This document shows positions 46,621-58,800 of a DNA stretch of 64,000 nucleotides, one piece after another (position 1 is the first letter of the stretch; every line of letters starts with the position of its first letter). The notes beneath the pieces were generated by a model, which saw only the letters and a list, made by a program, of their open reading frames with translations, ran no database searches and was not told the origin of the DNA. The stretch comes from Neoarius graeffei (Eukaryota; Chordata; Actinopteri; Siluriformes; Ariidae), in the NCBI RefSeq assembly GCF_027579695.1, contig NC_083577.1, positions 53,689,283-53,753,282 of the forward strand. The letters run 5' to 3'. A program made the position numbers and the translations under genes.

Positions 46621-46834
46621 CCGTGTCACCCTCACATATCCACACGGCCCTTTGTGTAAGCCACGCCCACTTGCCAATTCCAGTTTTTCCACGTCAGATC
46701 ACGTGACTTGGTGCTCACGCTGCTGCGCATCTCGCACATTCTCATAATAACGCATCGACACCAGAGGAATAGAGAAGAAGTAGATTTATTCCGACTATTA
46801 ATCAGCGTTGCATCGCTGCTATAGAGATTACAGC
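46621..46834 (+). promoter_or_regulatory. app promoter and 5' UTR region
   Basis: Directly upstream of the app start. There is no TATA box at a suitable distance. Visible candidate sites are CCACGCCCAC near 46661 (Sp/KLF type) and the palindrome TCACGTGA at 46699-46706, an E-box of the USF class. Mammalian APP promoters are TATA-less and USF-responsive, so these are reasonable, but the assignment is by position and motif only. The transcription start is unknown; the 5' UTR probably begins within the last 100 bp. Confidence 0.5.
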
Positions 46835-46894
46835 ATGGGCGAAAGGACGGCCTTTGTTCTGCTCATAGCTGCGACTCTGTCGCTTGCCATCGAG
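46835..46894 (+). CDS. app: app exon 1, signal peptide
   Basis: Twenty codons starting [32 protein letters not shown], a short charged start, hydrophobic core and small residues before the cut, as expected for secretion. Splice donor GAG|GTAAGA is a strong match to consensus. The next codon is in exon 2 (phase 0). Confidence 0.88.
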
Positions 46895-49800
46895 GTAAGA
46901 AAACATGGATTATGGCCGGGGGAACCCGCTATAGGCCTGGAAGAAGGATGCAGACACAGCAAATGCTGCTGACGACAACACGCAAATCTGGCTTTGTGCT
47001 CCCAGCCTGCTTTGTGTTATATAACTAACTGGGTGTTTCTGTGTTCACTGATTCACGGCTTTACCTGGTTTTGTATATAATAGGGCAGTTATAACGTGTG
47101 AAGGGTGCCTGGATGACAGTAGTAGGTATTTAATGGAGGAAATGTTTAGTGAATGATCTTCAGCCTTATGATTCAGCCTGAGGATTAGGATTATATCTGT
47201 CTGTATTGATGTGGCCAAGAGAAGATGCATCGCAGCCTGGAGGAAATTTTTTTTAGACTCTGATCTGCAGACTCATGATGTTTACTGCAGAGATTTGCTA
47301 GATATGTGTATGTTTTCAATAAGATATAAAAGCCACGTAAATATAAAACGAAAGAAAAAGACTAGGGTTTGAAGTTGCGCCAGTGAGACGTCAGGGTTTA
47401 GTGAATAAACACAAAATAATAATTCAGCCTTCTTTTTAAACCTCTCAGTTTCAGATGAATAATGTATAAATCATGTGTAGATTCTGCTGAGTAGATGTTA
47501 TTAACGGAGGGTGGTGTTTGAGTGCCGTCTAAACGGGCGCAGTGTCCTGACTGCTTATGGTTTTGGATGGAAAAGATGCTGCTTGACAGAAGCAAGATGG
47601 CGGCGAACGACTGCGGCGTTTCATGAAGCCCGACACAGCAGCATCGCTCTCAGGCCCCAGAGCAGCTCAAGTGCAGTGATTTTACCTCAGAAATACTCCT
47701 TCTGTCACTCAGCACAACGTTCGGGTACTAGTGTAGTGTCTGTGTGTAATGACTTACTGTAAATAATGTGAGACTTGTGTTTGCCCTGAGTGAATGCAAA
47801 TGATTCAGCTCGAGAGTTCAGCTTTGTGGCATCTGTGTGTGTGTTCGCTTTCAGTCATAGCAATGCAGTTCATGCTTCAGTAGTTTTAATAGGCTAGTTG
47901 TAATTTTTTTCTTTGTTTTTCTCATCTCATCTCATTATCTCTAGCCGCTTTATCCTGTTCTACAGGGTCGCAGGCAAGCTGGAGCCTATCCCAGCTGACT
48001 ACGGGCGAAAGGCGGGGTACACCCTGGACAAGTCGCCAGGTCATCACAGGGCTGACACATAGACACAGACAACCATTCACACTTACATTCACACCTACGG
48101 TCAATTTAGAGTCACCAGTTAACCTAACCTGCATGTCTTTGGACTGTGGGGGAAACCGGAGCACCCGGAGGAAACCCACGCGGACACGGGGAGAACATGC
48201 AAACTCCACACAGAAAGGCCCTCGCCGGCCATGGGGCTCGAAACCGGACCTTCTTGTTGTGAGGCGACAGCGCTAACCACTACACCACCGTGCCGCCCTT
48301 CTTTGTTTTTCATCTCATCTCATCATCTCTAGCCGCTTTATCCTGTTCTACAGGGTCGCAGGCAAGCTGGAGCCTATCCCAGCTGACTACAGGCGAAAGG
48401 CGGGGTACACCCTGGACAAGTCGCCAGGTCATCACAGGGCTGACACATAGACACAGACAACCATTCACACTTACATTCACACCTACGGTCAATTTAGAGT
48501 CACCAGTTAACCTAACCTGCATGTCTTTGGACTGTGGGGGAAACCGGAGCACCCGGAGGAAACCCACGCGGACACGGGGAGAACATGCAAACTCCACACA
48601 GAAAGGCCCTCGCCGGCCATGGGGCTCGAAACCGGACCTTCTTGTTGTGAGGCGACAGCGCTAACCACTACACCACCGTGCCGCCCTTCTTTGTTTTTCA
48701 TCTCATCTCATCATCTCTAGCCGCTTTATCCTGTTCTACAGGGTCGCAAGCAAGCTGGAGCCTATCCCAGCTGACTACAGGCGAAAGGCGGGGTACACCC
48801 TGGACAAGTCGCCAGGTCATCACAGGGCTGACACATAGACACAGGCAACCATTCACACTCACATTCACACCTACGGTCAATTTAGAGTCACCAGTTAGCC
48901 TAACCTGCATGTCTTTGGACTGTGGGGGAAACCGGAGCACCCGGAGGAAACCCACGCGGACACGGGAAGAACGTGCAAACTCCGCACAGAAAGGCCCTCA
49001 CCGGCCACGGGGCTCAAACCCGGACCTTCTTGCTGTGAGGCGACGGCGCTAACCACTACACCACCGTGCCGCCCTTCTTTGTTTTTATTTATAAAAATAA
49101 AACATCAAGGTGCGTTTCTGTAGTTGAAAATTGTACATGCACGGTGGTGTAGTGGTTTGCACTGTCGCCTCACAGCAAGAAGGTTCCGGGTTTGAACCCA
49201 GCAGCCGGCAAGGGCCTTTCTGTGTGGAGTTTGCATGTTCTCTCCGTGTCTGCCCTCCACAGTCCAAAGACATGCGGTTAGGTTAACGTGGGGCTGCCTT
49301 GGGCTGAAGTGCCCTTGAGCAAGGTACCTAACCCCTGACTGCTCCCCGGGCGCTGTAGTGTGTGTGCATGTGTGTTCTGCTTCAGATGGGTTAAATGCAG
49401 AGGATGAATTTCACTGTGCTTGAAATGTGCATGTGAAAAATAAAGGTTTCTTCTTCTTCAGTATGTTGTAGAGTCCGATCAAACTCCTGAAGATGTGCAA
49501 ACTATTGTAAACAAACTGATTTTAGTTTTATCCCTTTTTCCTAAAAAAAAAGCATACACTCAAGTATACAGGTATTGTCTTTCAGGCGACAGTCCAGTCG
49601 TCTAGTGCTACAGAGTATAATGCTGGGAACAGACGACACAATTCACCCCGATTTTGACACGAAGTTTGTCGTGGCCGCCAAATATGAACATCAGGAACGA
49701 CGAATGGCTCTTGTAGTGTGCCAATGACAGAACACAACACCCTGACGAAAAGTCTAGCACGTCAGAATTTTAGTATTTTCTCACCTGGTTTGAGAAACTC

Positions 49801-52800
49801 CTATGCCATGTTCCTTGACGTGCCTTCTGTAATCATGATTGGCAATTTCTTGACCCTATTCCGCAACAATACAGTGGTGCTTGAAAGTTTGTGAACCCTG
49901 TAGAATCTTCTATATTTCTGCATAAATAGGACCTAAAACATCATCAGATTTTCACACAAGTCCTAAAAGTAGATAAAGAGAACCCAGTTAAACAAATGAA
50001 ACAAAAAATATTCTACTTGGTCATTTATTTATTGAGGAAAATGATCCAATATTACATATGTGTGAGTGGCAAAAGTATGTGAACCTCTAGGCAGGGCTCG
50101 AAATTAACTTTTTTCCTTTGTGTCCCCCAGTGGTCCCGAATTCTGTGTTGTATTGTCCCGAATGGAAGCAATAGTGTCCCCATTTTTTTCCTCTCTGAAA
50201 TAACCAGTGGTTAATATTATCATATGAAGTTACTATTATATTTGTAACTATGCGATTTTATGTGTCAGCCCTGTGATGACCTGGCGACTTGTCCAGGGTG
50301 TACCCCGCCTTTCGCCCGTAGTCGGCTGGGATAGGCTCCAGCTTGCCTGCGACCCTGTAGAAGGATAAAGCGGCTAGAGATAATGAGATGAGATCTAGCT
50401 CATTCAGAAAATGTTTCAACTCCCTACATCTGCAGTACACTTTAGTTGAAAATAAGACCCCTTTTATGTTCATTTCATCTACTTATACCTTGAACATCTG
50501 TTGGCACTTATAAGGCCAACTTATAATTTTCACCATTACCGTTATCCATTTTTATGAACTTTCCGTTATCCATTTTTATGAACTTTCCGTTATCCATTTT
50601 TATGAACTTTCCGTTATCCATTTTATGAACTTTCGCTGCCGGGTGCAAATGTTAGCAACATCAGCATAGTGCCAGGTCCGAGCCTAGTTGTGCTGCTGAC
50701 TGACTAAACTTTCTGAACTAGAAAGACACCAAGAAAACTCACTTATTCTGTTGAACGGTATCTTCCGTCAATATCATCCACATCATTCCTGTTGTATTTT
50801 ATAACGTGTCTAACAGTGTTCATTCAGTTCATTCAGTTGCTAGCGTTGCCTGCAGACCAGGCGATGACACTTTGGATCCTGAAGGTCCCGGAGACGTTAT
50901 GTCTGGGCTTTCAGTTTCTTCCCCGCGGTCGGTCCGCTTCAACCACTTCAGCATTTTTGTTCTGGCAAGAGTCGGCGCAGCGTGTGCGGTAGCAATTCCA
51001 TTCCGAGTCCATATAATGCGGACTCCGGCCGAAGATTCTCGAACAGAATGCGCTGCTCTGTAGCCTACGGATGCAGGCGCATCGAAAGTGTAGCTACTAT
51101 GTATTTTTCGCTGTTAACGTTTTAAAATTAAAATTGACAAATTAGGTGAATGTCTACGTACGTGTTACGGCTTTGTAAATAATATTAATGTAGAACTTTT
51201 TTTTCTAGATCTATTTTTTTTCCATTGTCCCGGGATTGTCCCAGATATGATAATTTTGTGTCCCGATGACATTTTTTATGGTCCCCGGGACATCGGGACA
51301 CCGTTAGTTTCGAGCGCTGCCTCTAGGATTAGCAGTTAATTTGAAGGTGAAATTAGAGTCAGGTGTTTTCAATCAATGGGATGACAATCAGGTGTGAGTG
51401 GGCACCCTGTTTTATTTAAAGAACAGGGATCTATCAAAGTCTGATCTTCACAACATGTTTGTGGAAAAGTATCATGGCACGAACAAAGGAGATTTCTGAG
51501 GACCTCAGAAAAAGCGTTGTTGATGCTCAACAGGAGAATCTGAATCTGAAGATTAGGCAATCACAGTGACTATATATACACAGTGCTCAGCGTAAATGAG
51601 TACACCCCCTTTGAAAAGTAACATTTTAAACAATATCTCAATGAACACAACCAATTTCCAAACTGTTGACAAGACAAAGTTTAATATAACATCTGTTTAA
51701 CTTATACTAGTGTGTGTGTGTGTGTGTGTATTTCTTCAGTGATATCTGACGTTTGCCATTGTGAAAGACAAAAATATCGTGCAGTCTGATCCTGGCACAA
51801 CAAACACACATGAATCCTACATTATCTCAGTTTTCCATTGCCATGTGACCTGTATTGAATGTGGTCACCTTTCTTGTCCCGGTACAAAGTATACTGAACA
51901 AGCACATAGGGGAGTAAATAGAAATTAACATTGAGGTCATAAACATTTTGTCACATAATTGTGATATGTCACAATTAAAAACACATACCCACACACACAC
52001 AACTTTGTTTAACTTGCTTTTCTGCTGGATCATACAGCAGAGGAATCTGCATCTGATGAAGCATGTGATGAGTTTGCTATTGAGCATAGAAGAAAACTCA
52101 ATGTCTAATTTTTATAAAACAAATGCTGATTAAAAGTTACAATGTCAGCCTTTGAATCTCTGCCATTATTGCTGCTGATGATGTTTCAATTATATATCTC
52201 GTATCTTGTGTACTGTAAATCTCACTGACTTGCAACCTCCAGAGAAATCCTTCTCCTCTAATACGTTCCTCTGTATGATAGAAAATACACACAGATGCTT
52301 GGCCAGGTGGTAGGTCATGGATTCGGATTTGTAACTGTACATCGGTGCTCTACTGTACTATAGGATGTGTTAATACACTGCAACCCTGCTATAACGAACT
52401 CCTTGGGGGACGTGCAAATAGATTGGTATACCGAAAAGTTCATAATACTGAAATGGATTCACTTGTCACACCACTTACTCAATCTTATGTAAAACAAGAC
52501 CGACTGTGTTTTAATTTATATTTAAGTGTAATTCACTTGCATACTTATGAAATAAAGGAAATAAGTCACGTTCACCATTGTTTGCTTGCCGCATCTTCTT
52601 TCTTTTCAGCCCATCATATTAATTGCAGTTATAGACGAAGTCTCAGAGCTCTTTTGCTTTTGCTTTAAAAGTTGAAACTGAATTTTTCAGGATACCATGT
52701 TCTTTCGACAAATTTGTTACTTTCTCACTATGCTTTAGACAGTCCAGGACATGAAGTTTGTACTTGATGGTGTCACGTCCATGCGCCTGCAGCAGCACGC

Positions 52801-55800
52801 CTCAAACTGCCACTCATACACAGGCAGCACCATTAGGGCTAGTTACCATGCACCTGTTCTGGATTAGAGCGTAATCACAGCACACACTTATAAGGACTCT
52901 CACTACACACAGACGTTGTGAAGTATACGTGCTGTACCTTGTCTCATGTTACCGAGCCTTTTGTAGCACTGTGTTGATAATTTTCTTGGTCGACCAGTGG
53001 TCGTGCATTCACTCCGACTAATCGACTAATCCCCCCCCCCCCCAAAAAAAACCCAAAAAACCTGCCCATTTTTACCGGGATACACATCTGTGAGGCTTTA
53101 CCTGTAATGCCGGGCTGCTGTATCTATGCGCATTTACCACTAACGCCGGGGGTAACCTTCATGCAATTTTCAGCCATGCAGGCATTTTAAAATGGTTATG
53201 TTGTCTGATTGCCTGAAATAGGGGACGTACAGGGATGTGTAACTAACAAAATGTTTGAATGTTTCACAAAAATAATCAGAAAGACTGACGGACTCTGAAC
53301 AATGCAATGCAATCAAACTTCAGGTTGCAAGGGGTAGGCTAGCTAGGCTAGTAGGCTACTTACATGGTTGAGGTGGTAAAGCATGTTCGTCGTGGAAGAA
53401 TGTTTTTTTGCGAATGTTTTTTTGCAAATTCTGCACGTAACCCTCTTTGAGTCATCTTTGTTCTTTTCGAAATGATCCCATATTTTAGAGCTCCTTCCAG
53501 ACATGCTGTCTGCCCGTGTTAAAAAAATCACCAACAGTAAATTAGTGTCACGACTTCCTTTATCATGCCCGTCAAATTAAAAGCCCTTCAGCCCTTTGAC
53601 AAGACGCGGCTTTTTTCCCTGCGACCAATCGACCAATGGAATTTTGGTCGGCTAATAATTTTTTGGTCGACCAACGATTAATCGATTGTTTGCCGTCAGC
53701 CCTAGTTGATATTCTGAGTTTCGACTCTGTTTTGTATTTTGCCCTTTGTCTTCGCCTTTCATATCCTGTCTGTGCCTTGCTTGACCATTGCCTGTTTCTT
53801 GACTTTGATTTTTGATCACTGATTTGGACTGTTTACCAGCGTATTTTTAAATAAATAAAACTCTTCCAGCAGTTACATCCGTCTATTGCTTGCATTTTCT
53901 GACCGGCAGAGATTATCTTACATTTACGAGTAGCCATGATGAAAATGAGTAAAGACTCAAGTAAAACTGCTTTTAGCTCATAAAATAGTCCTTTTAATGG
54001 AATTTTTTTTTAAGTCTGCACTGTAAAAAAAGAATAGTTGAGAATACTTGAAATTTCAAGGCAACAGTCTGCATTAAGAATTTTATGTTTTGCCAATGAT
54101 GTGCCCATGATAATCCAAACTATGATAAAACTGTTATCTTTATTAAGAATTCTTAATTAAGTCAATTTTCAATTCCTCATTCTGCCAACATAGATTTCTC
54201 TTTTTGCTGAACAGTGGCATTCACAGTAGTACAAAAAGGCAATTAAGGTTATCAGACTTTTTTGGGGGGCTTTTTTTCACCTTGATTTGGATAGGACAGT
54301 GTAGAGACAGGAAATGAGCGGGAAATGACCTTGGGTCGGAATCGAACCTGGGTCCCCGGATTTATGGTATGGCGCCTTATCCACCTGAGCCACGACGCCA
54401 TACCCACAATGTGGGTTTTAAAAATTTTTGTAATTGTGTAGAACAGTGAAAAAAGGCATGTATGGTTTAATGATAAATTATGATAACCTCGGGGGCGTCG
54501 TGGCTCAGGTGGATAAGGCGCCATATCATAAATCTGGGGACCCGAGTTCGGTTCCGACCTGAGGTCATTTCCTGATCCCTCCCCGTCTCTCTCTCCTGCT
54601 CATTTCCTGTCTCTACGCTGTCCTATCCAAATAGAAGTAAAAAAAAAATTGTGATTGCCTTTTTGCACTACTGTGAATGCCACTGTTCAGCAAAAAGAGA
54701 AATCTATGTTGGCAGAATGAGGAATTGAAAATTGACTTAATTAAGAATTCTTAATAAAGATAACAGTTTTATCATAGTTTGGATTATCATGGGCACATCA
54801 TTGGCAAAACATAAAATTCTTAATGCAGACTGTTGCCTTGAAATTTCAAGTATTCTCAACTATTTTTTTTTACAGTGTGTGATCACCGTTCTCGAAAATT
54901 GTTTGTGATTGACACCTAAGCGAGGCTCGTCAAGCCTTTCTTTTATGGCATTAATCCGTATTTTTTTCAGTTGACTGCGGACTTGATTACTTATTGTTTG
55001 TCTCTGGGGGAAGAGGAGCGCATGGCTCAGTGATTTTTTTTTTTTTTTTGAAGACTGACTCATTGTCATTAAAGGCAGGGGACACAAACTTAGTTTGTTA
55101 TATGTGAAGGTTCATAGTAAAATAGTTCATTTTAGCAGAGTTGCAGTTTAGTTTCAACAGATGGCATGGCGTTAGCTGGGAAGAGAAATGTTTTCACTGT
55201 TTTATTGTGATTTGAGATTTGCTTAAGAGGCAGCAGAGGGCTTGTTGGGGGGGGGGGGGGGGGGGGTAGAAAGCTTTTCATTTTTAAACTTTTAACATCC
55301 ACAGAGAAGCCAGCCAAACATAAATAGCATTTTTGCGAAGTGGAAGAATCCCACGTCCCTCCACTGTTGTGTCATTCTGGATGACTGGAAACTATGATCT
55401 TCTTGGATCTGTCATAATAACAGTTGTTTACATCAGCAATGTAACCAGGGATTATGTGTTGCACCATGCACCCAACAGTTTGTTTATTAAGGGCATGGGG
55501 AGCTGATAATTGAGCCGAACTCCAGTTGCTCCCTTGTAGTTATTTTCTAATTTGAGTCGGCTTTTTGTTTGGCTTTATGGGACAAAAGCAGATACCAGAA
55601 TGACAACAGCGATGCTTTCTTTGTCATGCCGAACAAATATGTGGGGGGGGGAAAAACACAACAGTCCTCTAATCCTTTATGCTCAGTGGAACTGTTCTGT
55701 GCGTATGTCTGTGTTTTCTGTATCTATTGGGGGATATGTTGTAACATTTCATGGGCAAAGCCAGGTCAAAAAAAAAACCCAACAAAACAAGCATTGCCAG

Positions 55801-58800
55801 GCAAAACAAACCTCACCCGGTAGCACTTATGATGAATATGAAGGAAGACATCACGAAAAAAATAGGTACCCTATGGGTGCACGTGGCTACTGCTTATGAA
55901 TAAAATAGTTTTCTGATACCATGTCCATACAGTAAATATAGCATATTTATTTTTTTCGCAGTCCAGTTTCCATCAAATCGTGCGTTCTGATTGGCTCGTG
56001 AGCGGTCCGGAATCCTACGATCCAAATCCCGGTTACGGACCTTTGGTAACTCGCTCATTCACAACAACAACAAACATAGTCGCAATTTTTTGTCAACGTT
56101 TATTTTTGCATTTCTCAGTATAATAGCATTAATTTTACAGCATGGATAGCGATAACGACAGTGTTCACAGCGAAAGCGAGTTTTACTACCCTGAGGAAGA
56201 CGAAATAAAAGAAAACATTTCAGGAGAAATCCAAAAACAAGCTTGCAGCAGGTTTGTTCTAAATATGGTTTTCCTTTCGGGTGCCCTCATTTCCTGTTAG
56301 AATTTGGTAAAGAAAAAATAAATATATTATTTACCAGCTTAAAGTCGGTCCATATCGTGAAATACCGTGACCTCGGCCTTGAAAATACTGACCTTGGCCC
56401 AGAGGCCTCAGTCAGTATTTTCAAGACCTCGGTCACGGTATTTCACGATACGGACCTCCTAGCTAGTAAATGTTATATACACTCTATGAAGCAGTAGCCA
56501 CAAAAATGAAACGTAATCCAAAAATGCACAATTTAAAAATCACAGAAGTAAAATATACCAAGTATCTGTACTTTATATTATTCTACTCTTACCTCTTACA
56601 GTTTTTGAAACTGAAACCTCTGAACTGTGACACGCTGTCACCATGACCCAAACTCTTATTTCCCGGAAATGGCCTGGTGCTAGAGCTCAGTGGAACACAC
56701 TCTCCCTCTGTAATAAGCATAAACATGTCTGAAAGCGATTTCTTTAGTCTATTTATTTCGAATGATGAACCAAATTGTATACACTCACTGGCCATTTTAA
56801 TCAGTTACACTCTTACATTCTGACAGCATGATGACATAGTGGCTAGCGCCTCTGCATGAGGCAGTAACCACAACAAAAACTATTTTGACCTATTTGGTGA
56901 CCTTGACCGAATGACCCTCAAAATGTTGGAGGTTCTATTTGTGACCAATGCCCATCTATCCTGAAAGTTTCATGAAGATTGGTCCAGCCATTTTCCCGTA
57001 ATATTGTTTACAAAAAAACAAACAAATAAACCCCACCGAAAACAATACCTCGCCCCCGGTGGACTCCGTCCTGGGCGAGGTAAAAACAGAACAGCCATGA
57101 TCTATCTCTATTGTGCTCACTTGCGCTCTCTCTCTCTCTCTCTCTCTCTCTGCTTTGTTCAAGCCCATTTGCTTTTGTTATTTTTCAGTTTATTAGAATA
57201 ATCCAAATTTGCCTGAAAAGTCCCCATTTGCATCTTTCTTCCGCCTTTTAATCATATATCTCTCCTTCATTCTATTTTATCATTTAAAAATATTTTCTCA
57301 TTTCCTACTGATTCTCAGCAGATTCAAAATGTATTCAGAGTTTATTTTTTATAAGAACAGAAAAGGGAAAAGTAAAAGGTTTTTACAAAATACGTTGCAT
57401 AACAGGCCTGCTAATCCTACAGTCCACTTACACTTTGTATGCAAGAATCTTTCAGAGAAGGAAAGAGTTGCACTGTTTATCTTTATGCAGAAAAGCTATG
57501 TCTGGCAACATGTTCATACAGAGAGGAGCACTGTAGTCGTGTGCATCGGGACTGAAAATAGTTTTGGGAGCAAGAGGTTTTTGCTCTCATGCGGGCAGGA
57601 GCAGGCGTCAATCCAATGAAATTTTCAGTCTTGACACCGTGGCAGTCAAAACTGGTATGAAGTTTTCATTTCAATTGAAGTCTGAGCACACACGGCCCCA
57701 GCAAGGCTACAGGGTGAAATGGTCAGCTGATATTTAATAAAACAGACGTTCAGTAAAGCTTCGTCTGTGCCAGAACAGCTTCAGGAAGAATTACTATTTG
57801 AAATTTTCAAATTGGTAAGAGTTCTTGAAAGCAAAAGGAGACACAGAGAGGTGTTAGCTCCCTTTAGAAGAGATTCTGTCTCAAAAAATAATGCTTGTAA
57901 GAAACATTTTTCAGTTCAATTTTAATTCAGTAGAGCACATTTAAAATGGCCAAAGCTGATTCAAGTGCTGTACAGATGAGGGGAATTAAGATTAAAAAGG
58001 CACATAGTTACAACACAAAACAGAGTCACATAAACACATTAAAAGATAATAAAATGTACAAAGTAGAAATCTGCTTAAAAGTAGACATATAACTTTAAAA
58101 GACCAGGGGTTAGATGCAGTTTTATGCCAAGGAGAAAAGAGAAGAAGAAACCTTTATTTCTCACATATATACATTATAGCACAGTGAGATTCTTTTCTTT
58201 GCATATCTCAGGTTGTTAGGACGTTGGTGTCAGAGCACAGCGTCAGCCATGATACAGCACTGCTGGAACACAGAGGGTTAAGGGCCTTGCTCAAGGACCC
58301 AACAGTGGCAGCTCGGCAGTACTGGAGTTAGAACCCCTGTCCTTCAGATCAGTAACCCAGAGCCTTAACCTTTGAGTCACCACTGCCCAACCATGAAGAA
58401 GCCTTAACACTAGTTAACACTCATCGCTAGTTGACACAGATCTTGCTCTTAAAGGTAGTGAATGTTCTAAAGTCTAGGGGCAGCTACTGAGAACGCACGG
58501 TCACCCTTGTATTTTAATCATGAACATGGGAATGTTAACAGTAATTTATTATCCAAGTTACAAGAGTGCCGTGCTGCCCAAAACATGAGATCCCAGGTTC
58601 TACCACCAGCATGTGATACCTTCATTTGCCTGGAATGTCATCGTCACCGTCGCTCGCAAATTGGGCTGTTTAGCCACTGCACGTCAAACATAACATCAGC
58701 AATTAATCAGAGAGAAAGAGATCCACCAAACTCGATGGCTCAGTCCATCATAATTACTTATACTTGCCTGAAGTATAAAGACTAATCAAATCGCTGGTAT

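Larger units (their letters stand above)
50092..51319. mobile_element. Non-autonomous hAT element, exact 8-bp TSD
   Basis: CCTCTAGG occurs at 50084-50091 and 51320-51327. Termini are CAGGGCTCGAAATTAAC and inverted CAGCGCTCGAAACTAAC. Subterminal GTCCCGAA/GTCCCGGGA words are mirrored. It contains a SINE fragment (50261-50393), a 24-bp tandem repeat (50539-50633), and an open segment (50806-51063) with no recognised domain. Confidence 0.92.
49872..51535 (+). mobile_element. Tc1 B-family deletion derivative, split by a hAT element
   Basis: Left TIR CAGTGGTGCTTGAAAG with TA at 49870-49871. After the hAT insertion the sequence resumes at 51328 and runs into the first 20 or so codons of transposase (ATGGCACGAACAAAGGAG at 51474), then ends abruptly near 51535. 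Right TIR absent. Confidence 0.88.
52740..53935 (+). repeat. LTR-like repeat split by a hAT fragment
   Basis: The outer parts (about 52740-52967 and 53707-53935) read together as one repeat: TGTCACGTCC start, CTTATAAGGACTC, then CCTGTCTGTGCCTTGC, and AATAAATAAAACTC, then TTACATCCG. The order resembles a solo LTR with TATA-like and polyadenylation signals. The inner part is the hAT fragment. Confidence 0.5.
54019..54877. mobile_element. Palindromic element: 225-bp TIRs around two opposed SINEs
   Basis: The left TIR 54019-54243 and right TIR 54654-54877 are inverted copies with almost no differences; both start CACTGTAAAAA. Between them lie two tRNA-headed SINEs facing opposite ways. The whole forms an imperfect 859-bp palindrome with a central spacer of about 90 bp. 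Confidence 0.93.

Noticed and set aside
47909..49086. CRISPR-like or satellite interpretation of the regularly spaced 12-bp word
   Set aside because: The spacers are complete SINEs, and the word is their target duplication; this is a vertebrate genome.
52740..53935. A host gene with a BED finger exon
   Set aside because: The exon is bounded by hAT-type subterminal repeats and interrupts an LTR-like repeat.
54491..54560. A tRNA gene (GGCTCAGGTGG and GGTTCCGACC boxes)
   Set aside because: No cloverleaf with paired acceptor ends; a SINE body and A-tail follow. Same reasoning for the heads at 37246, 42599 and elsewhere.
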